Source: an uncultured Eubacteriaceae bacterium
GTDB lineage: Bacteria; Bacillota; Clostridia; Eubacteriales; UBA1433
Assembly (NCBI GenBank): GCA_937880125.1
Contig: CALFLU010000058.1
Span: forward strand, 1 to 18,526
Reading direction: 5' to 3'
Length of the DNA: 18,526 bases
The position numbers and the translations under genes are program-made. Shown here in pieces: positions 7,575-14,649 of the stretch. Within the stretch, counting starts at the first letter, position 1; the number at the start of each line of letters is the position of its first letter. Below the pieces are notes generated by a model that did no database searches, was not told the DNA's origin, and saw only the letters and a list, made by a program, of their open reading frames with translations.

Positions 7575-8216
7575 TTAAGAATATCTGTTTTTATAAATTT
7601 CTTTTGCTTTAATCGTATTTCGAGTAATAAACTCTGTTTTTGCCTCGGTATAGGCATCACGATTATGTTTATATTTCTTCAAGAGTGCACATTTGAGGCT
7701 CTCATACTCTTTTGCTACATTGACGTTGTCGCGCAAGTAATCTCTAAAATAGAGTTCGTCATTGTCGCCTCTTTTTTTTAAATGAACATGAAATACCTTT
7801 TGGGCAAATCCATTTTCAGTATAGCCCAAATTCAGCGAAATTTTCTTTTCGCTTTCAAACATGCAACGATATCCGTTTTCAATCAACTTTTCTTTCACTT
7901 CGCTGAGTGCATACTGCGAAGATACTTCAATGAGAATATCAATAATCGGCTTTGCGCAAATGCCGTCAACTGCCGTACTGCCGACATGGTGCACGATAAT
8001 TGCCTCTTCAGCAAAGAGAGCCGTCAGTCGCTCTTTTTCATTGATATACCACGCTTTCCACTCTGTTCGGTGTTGAACCAAACAAACAGGAAACAGTTCC
8101 CACAATTCCTGCAGGGTCATTTCATCCAACTTTTTCACGACATTCGCCTTTGCACCACGTACATCACTATCATACAGTTCATACAAGTCTTCGCACGCCG
8201 CACACTTTTCTTTCAT
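7575..8216 (-). CDS. GrpB family protein (nucleotidyltransferase-like fold)
   Basis: 213-aa protein matching the GrpB/UPF0157 family. The signature HHVGSTAVDGICAKPIIDIL is at 76-95, with the GST and KPIID elements in the places expected for the nucleotidyltransferase fold. The family's biochemical activity is mostly unknown. The later segment KVFHVHLKKRGDNDELYFRDYL fits the family's conserved C-terminal part. The N-terminus before MTLQELWELFP (residue 33) is extra and carries a CxxC (C5, C8). The ATG at 8216 has AAAGGTG immediately upstream, but closely spaced. The internal ATG at residue 33 is an alternative start. It lies 50 nt downstream of a small membrane ORF and is probably co-transcribed with it. 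Confidence 0.85.
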   Translation of the reverse strand: MKEKCAACEDLYELYDSDVRGAKANVVKKLDEMTLQELWELFPVCLVQHRTEWKAWYINEKERLTALFAEEAIIVHHVGSTAVDGICAKPIIDILIEVSSQYALSEVKEKLIENGYRCMFESEKKISLNLGYTENGFAQKVFHVHLKKRGDNDELYFRDYLRDNVNVAKEYESLKCALLKKYKHNRDAYTEAKTEFITRNTIKAKEIYKNRYS

Positions 8217-8266
8217 CGCACCTTTGCTGCTCTTTTAGCTGCGTTTCAACTCGATAAGACAATTTT

Positions 8267-8392
8267 TTATATAAAATTCTCGTCCACCTGCAAAAACTTC
8301 TGATATTTTCTATAATGCCTATAAAGCAACCAACTTCCGCCAAAGGCAAGGACAAAAGATACACCCACAACAAACCATTTCGAATTTTCCAC
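8267..8392 (-). CDS. Small single-span membrane protein (41 codons, hypothetical)
   Basis: A short ORF read on the minus strand with a GTG start (complement of 8390-8392). An AAAGGCGG Shine-Dalgarno (complement of 8400-8407) lies 7 nt before it. The product is 41 aa. A polar start (MENSK) is followed by one hydrophobic segment of about 18 residues (WFVVGVSFVLAFGGSWLL), then a basic tail YRHYRKYQKF and an acidic end ending in TAA. This profile is typical of a real bitopic membrane peptide with the basic tail inside the cell. A longer ORF in another frame over the same DNA (8179-8397) is less convincing. It lies between a good promoter and the GrpB gene. No family is recognised. Confidence 0.55.
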   Translation of the reverse strand: MENSKWFVVGVSFVLAFGGSWLLYRHYRKYQKFLQVDENFI

Positions 8393-8454
8393 AACACTAC
8401 CGCCTTTCGTTTTATGCTGTTTTGTGCTTTTGCAAATAAACAAATTTCATTAAC

Positions 8455-8483
8455 ATGATACCTTTTTTTAATTTGATTATCAA
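8455..8483 (-). promoter_or_regulatory. Promoter of the small membrane ORF and GrpB gene
   Basis: On the minus strand there is TTGATA (complement of 8478-8483), a 17-nt spacer and TATCAT (complement of 8455-8460). The leader to the GTG start at 8392 is about 55 nt. Confidence 0.55.
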
Positions 8484-8503
8484 TACAAAAATTTTGGCTC
8501 TAC

Positions 8504-8531
8504 TATTGCATTTTCTTTTGAAAAAGCAATA
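8504..8531. repeat. 28-nt dyad between divergent promoters
   Basis: Arms 8504-8515 and 8520-8531 pair with a single A/A mismatch around a TTTT centre (outer arm TATTGC/GCAATA, inner arm TTTTC/GAAAA). It lies between the -35 elements of the two divergent promoters at 8478-8483 and 8548-8553, where an operator would be expected. Confidence 0.6.
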
Positions 8532-8547
8532 AAAACATCAGAATTGT

Positions 8548-8575
8548 TTGCAGAATTTGTTTGTTCTTGTATAAT
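8548..8575 (+). promoter_or_regulatory. Promoter of the PPC/DUF296 gene
   Basis: TTGCAG (8548-8553), a 16-nt spacer and a consensus TATAAT (8570-8575), with GGAGG (8609-8613) before the ATG at 8621. Confidence 0.6.
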
Positions 8576-8620
8576 GTTCATAAACAAGATGTAATAGCTT
8601 ACAAATACGGAGGTCTCACA

Positions 8621-9040
8621 ATGAAATATAGAAAAATTGATAACACCTACGTACTTCGGCTGGTTCCCGGCGAGGAAGTACTTGAAAAAATCAAAGAATT
8701 GGCAGCCATCGAAAACATCAATGCCGCTACCATCAGCGGACTCGGCGCAGGCGGCCCCATTGTTATCGGCATTTTTGACCGCGTCAAAAAAGTACACAAG
8801 GAAGACGTGTATGAAGGTCTTTACGAAATCTTATCCTTCACGGGTAACCTTTCCCGCAAAGAAGGCGAGCCTTATGTGCATATGCATCTTACTTTCAGTG
8901 ATGAGAACAACAACGCCTTTGGCGGGCACTTAACCAAATGCGTTATTACCCTGACCGCCGAAATTTTTATCACGGTGTTAGACGGCGAACTTACACGTGC
9001 CTTTGACAGCGACTTTGGCTCCTTTGTTTTGGATGTGTAA
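8621..9040 (+). CDS. PPC domain (DUF296) protein
   Basis: 139-aa stand-alone PPC (plants and prokaryotes conserved) domain. In plants this domain is fused to AT-hooks; the bacterial single-domain forms are trimeric and of uncertain role, often annotated as DNA-binding. Visible features are ATISGLGAGGPIVIGIFD (36-53), the histidine set YVHMHL (85-90) and FGGHL (100-104), which in this family can bind a metal, and a C-terminal GELTRAFDSDFG. The start is set by GGAGG (8609-8613) seven bases before the ATG; the reading frame upstream to 8561 has no ribosome site. It has its own promoter and lies divergent from the GrpB unit. There is no AT-hook, so a direct DNA-binding role is not supported by sequence. 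Confidence 0.88.
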   Translation: MKYRKIDNTYVLRLVPGEEVLEKIKELAAIENINAATISGLGAGGPIVIGIFDRVKKVHKEDVYEGLYEILSFTGNLSRKEGEPYVHMHLTFSDENNNAFGGHLTKCVITLTAEIFITVLDGELTRAFDSDFGSFVLDV

Positions 9041-9130
9041 TTTCTATATACACCTCATACTTTGCCATGATGATATAACTTTTAGCCTTTAACGCTGTTT
9101 TTTTAGAATCCGTCTGCTGTTTTATGCAAG

Positions 9131-9165
9131 AAGTCAAAATGAGGAACTCTTCCTTATTTTGACTT
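9131..9165. repeat. Long near-perfect hairpin in the intergenic region
   Basis: Arms 9131-9146 and 9150-9165 pair over 16 bp (one G-T wobble at 9141/9155) around the loop CTC. It begins AAGTCAAAAT and ends ATTTTGACTT. No T-tract follows on either strand, so it is not an ordinary intrinsic terminator. It lies in the 255-nt gap between the PPC gene and the sensor gene. Confidence 0.75.
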
Positions 9166-9202
9166 TGCACGGCAAACGAACAGATAGATATATCCTTAAA
9201 GC

Positions 9203-9218
9203 GCACAAACCATTGTGC
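9203..9218. repeat. Short inverted repeat upstream of the sensor gene
   Basis: GCACAA (9203-9208) and TTGTGC (9213-9218) surround ACCA. The 10-mer CAGATAGATA occurs directly repeated on both sides of it (9181-9190 and 9235-9244). These are possible regulatory sites; no clear promoter is seen here. Confidence 0.3.
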
Positions 9219-9295
9219 CAAAACAGAGAAGTTGCAGATAGATAATGCGGCTGTGTTAGAACGACTGCATATAAGTGTACAGGAGGCGTTTTGCC

Positions 9296-12200
9296 ATGAT
9301 TGAACCCAAAACACTCGTTGCGCTGATATACTATATTGCTTATATCATCTATGTCTATTGTGCCATCTATATCATGACGCGCAATGCCAAAGCAACACTC
9401 AACAGACTGTTTTTGATTATCTGTGTTGCTCTGTGTATTTGGGCGCTTTCTTTTTCCATTTCCGCATATGCATATGATCCCCGAACCGTTTTGCGGTGGC
9501 GCATGTTTGCCGCCTTTGGCTGGGGCACCATCTACAGCTTTTTGCTGCATTTTATTATCCTCCTCACCGGGCACGAAAAATGGTTAAAGAACAAATTGGT
9601 CTATTTGGCGCTTTATGTCCCTGCCCTCATCAATGTTTTGGTTTTCGGGCTTTTGCGCAGCGTTGCAGAAAAAGAGTTTAACTTTGTTTTTACCTCCACG
9701 GGTTGGTTTAGCCTCCAAAACAACACTTTTTTCGGTTGGTTTTTTAATGTTTATTATATTGTCTTTTCCATTGCGGTTATGATACTGATTTGGAAATGGC
9801 GAAAAAACGCTGTTAACACCTCCCAAAAAAATCAAGCGACGCTCATCTTCATCTCTTTTCTCTTTCCGCTGCTTTTAGGCTCCATCACCGATGTCATTCT
9901 CGCATGGCATAGCCCAGCTACCTATCCGCCCTTTGCATTGGTCTATATATTAGTTCCCATGGTGGCCATCATGTATTCGATTCGTCATTTTGGCATCTTG
10001 AAAAAAAGCGCCCCTGCAGATTTTGTTCCGGACGGATTGATTGTTGACGCAACGCGTCACAAAAGAATATATCTGCACACCGCCAACATCATTTTAGGCG
10101 GTTCCATGTTTCACTTTATGTATCAATACTTCTTTGTCCAATCTCCGCTCTACGAAGAAATCATCTATTCCGGGGTTCTCTTTGCCGTGGGCATTTTCAT
10201 TTTTGCAATGCATTCTTTTCGCATCAAACAATCCACGATGGACAATATTTTATCCATCCTGATTGTGCTGGTTATTCCCTATTTCTCCATTGCCTATCTG
10301 GATAGCGGTGCGGTGACTGTTTGGGCTATTCCGTTCTTTTTTGTCATCATATCCATCATGTTCAAAAACAAATGGTCGCTGATACTCATTAATGCTTCTA
10401 TCATCGCTTCGCAAATTTATACCTGGGTTACCGTGCCTGCCATTACAACCGAAATCGTTGGCATTGACCATCTGCTTCGCATCGGTTTTTATTTGGTCGC
10501 CCTGGGTCTTGTTTCTTTTATTAATTTTATTTATGTCAACCGACTCAAGGAAACCGAACGCCAAATACATTTTCAACGAATGCTCTTTGACATATCATCA
10601 AATTTTTTAACCATGTCAGAGGCCGACGCAGATCAGAAAATTAATTATATGCTCGAAAAAACCACCGATTATCTGCAGTTTGACCAATCCTATGTAGGCA
10701 TGTTTTCCGCTGATAAAGAATCAATTCTCTTCACCCATTCCTACTCAAACAACCCCGCGCATGCAGCCCCCATGAAGGGTCAAATATTCCCTGTCGATAA
10801 ATTTGAAATGACCATCAGCAAGCTATTGCAAAATCAGCCGATTTATTATGACACGTTGGAATCCATCCCCGAAAAAAACATCGAAGAACGCAATTATTTT
10901 CGTGCTGCGGGAATATACTCTCTGATAATCGTTCCGCTCTTTGTCAATGAAAAAGTCATCGGCATTCTCGGCTATGAATCTTTGTCAAAAGATGTTTCCT
11001 GGAAGGCACACCCGCTGAGCATATATAAAATATTGGCAAACTTGCTTGCCAATACCATACAAAAAATGCACTCCGAAAAAGAAGTCTGGTTTATGGCCTA
11101 TAACGACACGTTAACCCACCTGCCCAATCGTTTTTCTTTTACCAATCTGCTCAATCAAGCCATTGAACATTTGGACAACGAAAATCAAAAAATTGCGGTT
11201 GTCTTTGCTGACTTGGATATGCTGCGAACCATCAACGATGTCCATGGCCATCAAATGGGTGATGAAGTGTTAAAAAAAGTTGCGGCCATTTTACAAAAAC
11301 ATACTCAAGACAGAGGTGTTACGGCGCGTTTTGAAAGCGACAAATTTTTGCTGATGCTGCCTTATTTGACAGATAATATGGAGGCTGTTGAGTTGGCAGA
11401 ATCCATCATAGAAGAATTCAACGAACCCATTCACTTAAACGATCAAGACTTTTTCATCACCGTCAGTCTGGGGCTGTCTTTTTACCCGCTTTGCGGAACC
11501 GATGCCGCTGCCCTCATCAAAAACGCTGACTTGGCCATGCAGGAATCAAAAAAAGAAGGCGGAGATCGCTACACGCTGTGCACACAAGATCTAATTGATC
11601 AAGTGACCAATCAGCTCTATATGAGCAACCAGCTGCACTATGCCATCGAAAGAAACGAACTGTTTTTGCTCTACCAACCTCAAATCAATATTGCCAGCGG
11701 CAAAATCGTAGGCGTTGAAGCTTTGCTCCGCTGGCAAAGCCGCGAGTTTGGACTCGTCTCGCCGGGGGTATTTATCCCCCTGGCAGAAAAAAACGGTCTT
11801 ATTTCCTCTATCGGCGAATGGGTGCTCAATGAAGCCTGCCGCCAAAACAAATCTTGGCAGCTTCAAGGTCTTCCTCCGCTGTGTGTGTCCGTCAACGCGT
11901 CCCTTGAACAATTTTATAACACCAACTTGCCCGACGTGGTACAAAAGGCACTGTCAACTGCGCTTTTATCGGCCAAGTGGCTTGAAATAGAAATCACCGA
12001 AAGCGTGGCCGCCCTTGACTCCGAATACATTTCCGATATTTTACACCAACTAAAGGCAAACGGCGTATTGCTTGCCATGGACGACTTTGGAACAGAATAT
12101 TCTTCTTTGCGCAGGCTCAAAAGCATGCCCATCGATCGGCTGAAGCTGGATATCGGTTTCATACGCGGCATCGGCGTCAACCAAAAAGACGAGGCCATTT

Positions 12201-12379
12201 TGAGAATGATTACCCACCTTGCACTGGATTTTGATTTGACCGTTATTGCCGAAGGCGTAGAAACAAAAGAGTAGGCCGCCTTTCTTGAAGAGATCGGCTG
12301 TGATGAAATTCAAGGTTTTTACTATTACAAGCCGCTTCCTCCCGACGAAATTGCCGCCTTGCTTTTGAAACAAAGTTAA
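9296..12379 (+). pseudogene. Membrane sensor with 7TM-like, GAF, degenerate GGDEF and EAL regions, interrupted by in-frame TAG
   Basis: Predicted cyclic-di-GMP phosphodiesterase-type sensor. The ATG at 9296 follows AGGAGG (9281-9286); a GTG at 9275 lies before that site and is rejected. Residues 1-230 form about seven membrane spans like histidine-kinase-type 7TM sensors. Residues 265-420 hold a second group of spans, 430-590 a GAF-like region, and 600-765 a GGDEF fold whose signature reads ESDKF (680-684), so cyclase activity is unlikely. The EAL domain (about 775-1027) keeps EAL (808-810), N867, EITES, DDFG (929-932), LKLD and E986. Codon 993 is TAG (12272-12274). The same frame continues for 34 codons to TAA (12377-12379), including the expected DEIQGFYYYKPLPPDE end. 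Without readthrough the product has 992 aa and lacks the final EAL strand. It could be a recent nonsense mutation, readthrough or a sequencing error. Confidence 0.85.
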
Positions 12380-12387
12380 AATAGCCG

Positions 12388-12416
12388 TTGCAAGCCAGAT
12401 ACAATTTTGATATTAT
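12388..12416 (+). promoter_or_regulatory. Promoter of the cobalamin riboswitch-btuFCD operon
   Basis: TTGCAA (12388-12393), a 17-nt spacer and TATTAT (12411-12416), placing transcription start just before the riboswitch. Confidence 0.6.
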
Positions 12417-12424
12417 GAACATTA

Positions 12425-12575
12425 GTCTTATGTGTGCCAGGGAAAACGGTGCAATGCCGTTGCAGCCCCCGCTACTGTAAATACCGACAACTCTCTATGA
12501 TGCCACTGTCAAGGATGATGGGAAGGCAGAGACGCGGATGAAGTAAAGCCAGGATATCTGACACGCATATCAAAC
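12425..12575 (+). ncRNA. Cobalamin (B12) riboswitch
   Basis: The aptamer shows the canonical order: GTGCCAGGGAAAACGGTG, then GCAATGCCGTTGCAGCCCCC, GCTACTGTAA, GCCACTG, GGGAAGGC, GCGGATGAAGTAAAGCCAGG (the B12 box). The TGTGT/ACAC closing stem brackets it. Downstream, a stem-loop (AACTCT...AGAGTT, about 12582-12602) is placed as the partner for the L5-L13 kissing loop, followed by a terminator at 12629-12654. By family knowledge, adenosylcobalamin or a related corrinoid binding reduces expression of the downstream transporter. The downstream btuFCD genes fit this exactly. Confidence 0.95.
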
Positions 12576-12628
12576 CCTACACAACTCTCGGTGGGCAGAG
12601 TTTGGCGTTATTTTTTTCGCTGATATCT

Positions 12629-12654
12629 TTCACCCTCCGCGGGTGAATTTTTTT
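12629..12654 (+). terminator. Riboswitch-controlled intrinsic terminator
   Basis: TTCACCC (12629-12635) pairs with GGGTGAA (12641-12647) around TCCGC, followed by seven T. It lies just before the btuF ribosome site (AGGAG, 12661-12665), which makes it the likely expression platform. Confidence 0.8.
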
Positions 12655-12672
12655 ATCATCAGGAGAAAAACT

Positions 12673-13605
12673 ATGAACAAAAACATCAAAAAAATCCTTC
12701 TCGCGCTGCTTTTATCCCTTCACCTTTTTGTATTTGTTGCCTGCGGGGCGGCAACGGGCAATCAAACAAATACTCCGCAAGATGCTTCATCCTATCCGCT
12801 TACTATTACAGACGATTTGCAAAACCAAGTTGTCATTGACAAGGCTCCCCAGCGCATTGTCAGCTCTTCGCCGTCCATTACCGAAATCTTGTTCGCATTG
12901 GGTCTGGACGAGCAAATCATCGGTGTAAGCAATTCTTGCGATTATCCCGAAGCGGCAAAATCCAAACCGCAGCTCTTTGACTTTGCGGGACCCAATGTTG
13001 AAAATATCCTGGCGGCCAAACCCGACATCATTTTAAGCGATGTCGCCTACGGCATTCCTCAAGATACCATGACGCTTCTTAAAAATTCCGATATCAAAAT
13101 TGTGCTGATGACCTATAATTCTGTTGAAGATATTCTCAGCAATATCGCCTTGCTCGGACAAATTACCGATAAAAACCAAGAGGCAACTTTGCTGGTCGAC
13201 AAATTGACCCGTGAAATTGAAGACATTTCAGCCAAAGCCAAAAAACAAACACCCAAATCCGTATTCATCAATGTCGGTGATTTGTATACCACCGCAGACA
13301 ACACCTATATGGACGATATGCTCAATAAACTCGGAGCCAAAAACATCGCAGCCGACTTGGGACAGGGCTGGCTGCAAATTCCCTTGGAAACATTGCTCGA
13401 AAAAAATCCGGATGTCTATATTGATATGTCTGTGCAAAACAACGGCGACATACCTGCAGATCCCCTGCTGAGCAACCTGTCTGCCATTCAAAACAAGCAT
13501 TATCACACCTACGCTTTTTCCGCCAATGAAACCTCTTTGCTCTCGCGTCCGGGACCGCGTGTAGCCGAGGCGCTTGCTTTGTTATATAACAATATTTATG
13601 AATAA
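12673..13605 (+). CDS. btuF: Cobalamin ABC transporter, substrate-binding lipoprotein (BtuF-like)
   Basis: 310-aa extracellular corrinoid-binding lipoprotein delivering B12 to the BtuC/BtuD permease. MNKNIKK is followed by a hydrophobic segment and the lipobox VFVAC with lipidated Cys24. The mature part begins with a low-complexity linker. It then shows the periplasmic-binding class III layout: QRIVSSSPSITEILFALGL, EQIIGVSNSCDYP, ENILAAKPDIILSD, a long linking helix, LNKLGAKNIAAD and SRPGPRVAEAL. ATG at 12673 is chosen because AGGAG (12661-12665) precedes it by seven bases and because it gives a proper signal peptide; the reading frame from 12643 starts inside the terminator. The family also includes haem and siderophore binders; the riboswitch is the reason for calling B12. 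Confidence 0.92.
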   Translation: MNKNIKKILLALLLSLHLFVFVACGAATGNQTNTPQDASSYPLTITDDLQNQVVIDKAPQRIVSSSPSITEILFALGLDEQIIGVSNSCDYPEAAKSKPQLFDFAGPNVENILAAKPDIILSDVAYGIPQDTMTLLKNSDIKIVLMTYNSVEDILSNIALLGQITDKNQEATLLVDKLTREIEDISAKAKKQTPKSVFINVGDLYTTADNTYMDDMLNKLGAKNIAADLGQGWLQIPLETLLEKNPDVYIDMSVQNNGDIPADPLLSNLSAIQNKHYHTYAFSANETSLLSRPGPRVAEALALLYNNIYE

Positions 13606-13638
13606 CAACCTCGAAACTGAGATAAAAGGATTACCGGA

Positions 13639-14649
13639 TTGAAAAAACACTCTTTTATTTTGCTGTTTGTGCTAAGTATCGTATTGATCCTTCTCTACAC
13701 AGCTGCAGGCAGCGCCAACATCACCTTTGCGGATACGTTTCGTATTTTGCTGAAAAAAGCCTCCTTCGGCGGGCAAGTTGCATATGACACACAAGAAATT
13801 ATCATACTCAACATACGCCTTCCGCGTATTTTGCTTGCCTACATTTGCGGCTCAGCCCTGGCGCTGTGCGGCTGTGGTTATCAGAGTGTTTTTCAAAACC
13901 CGATGGCTGATCCATTTGTCCTCGGCGTTTCATCCGGTGCTGCCCTGGGCGCTACGCTCAGCATCATCTTTCGCCTGTCCGGTTCATTTTTGGGCTTAAA
14001 CGTCACTGCATTGATGGCTTTTGCCGGCGCTGTACTTACGGTGTTTGTCGTATTTCTCATTTCCGAAAACTCGCGCAGTGCCACCACCTCCACCCTGCTG
14101 CTTACCGGCATTGCCATCGGTCAGCTGATTACGGCCGTCATCGCCGTGTTCATGCTGTTGTTTAAAGAAAATATCAAAGATATCTATTTTTGGACCCTGG
14201 GCAGTTTTGCAAGTAAAAGCTGGCCCCATTTGTATGTGGTGCTCATCTATTTCTTTATCGGTTTCGTCTTTATGATGCTTAACCACAAAAATTTAGACTT
14301 GATGCTGCTCGGTCAAAAGGAGGCCACTCGCTTGGGCCAAGACACCCGCCTCGTTCGCCGAAATATTTTGCTCATCACCTCCCTTTTGGCCGCAGGGGTT
14401 GTTTCCATCACCGGCATCATCGGCTTTGTTGGCCTGGTCACACCCCATGTCGTGCGCCTGTTTACCGGCCCAACGCATAAAAAATTGCTGACCTTCAGTG
14501 TTTTTGTCGGCGGCATTTTTCTCATGACGGCAGATACCCTTGCGCGCAGCCTTACATCTCAAGAACTGCCTGTGGGCATCATCACCGCAATATTCGGTGC
14601 ACCTTTTTTCATCTATCTGATTTATTCTTCGAAACGAGGCATTGTATAA
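13639..14649 (+). CDS. btuC: Cobalamin ABC transporter permease (BtuC/FecCD family)
   Basis: 336-aa integral membrane permease of the FecCD family with roughly ten hydrophobic spans. The family signatures are visible: LRLPRI-like NIRLPRILLAYICGSALALCGCGYQ, NPMADPFVLGVSSGAALGA, the FWTLGSFASKSW motif, and the ABC-coupling loop GFVGLVTPHVVRLFTGPTH. Start is a TTG (13639-13641) with AAAAGGA about eight bases upstream; no ATG is available near it. It follows btuF by 33 nt and its stop TAA overlaps the btuD ATG by one base (TAATG), so the two proteins are translationally coupled. Confidence 0.92.
   Translation: MKKHSFILLFVLSIVLILLYTAAGSANITFADTFRILLKKASFGGQVAYDTQEIIILNIRLPRILLAYICGSALALCGCGYQSVFQNPMADPFVLGVSSGAALGATLSIIFRLSGSFLGLNVTALMAFAGAVLTVFVVFLISENSRSATTSTLLLTGIAIGQLITAVIAVFMLLFKENIKDIYFWTLGSFASKSWPHLYVVLIYFFIGFVFMMLNHKNLDLMLLGQKEATRLGQDTRLVRRNILLITSLLAAGVVSITGIIGFVGLVTPHVVRLFTGPTHKKLLTFSVFVGGIFLMTADTLARSLTSQELPVGIITAIFGAPFFIYLIYSSKRGIV

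Noticed and set aside
8179..8397. 72-codon minus-strand ORF overlapping the GrpB gene start
   Set aside because: It overlaps the GrpB coding region in another frame and has no better ribosome site. The 41-codon ORF in the alternative frame has a clean membrane profile and Shine-Dalgarno.
9275..9295. GTG start for the sensor protein
   Set aside because: It lies upstream of the AGGAGG ribosome site at 9281-9286; the ATG at 9296 is correctly spaced.
12272..12274. Pyrrolysine or genome-wide TAG recoding as explanation of the amber codon
   Set aside because: TAG is the normal stop of at least five other genes in the window, and no pyl gene or PYLIS-like element was seen. The codon sits where the family has Gln, which favours a simple point mutation.
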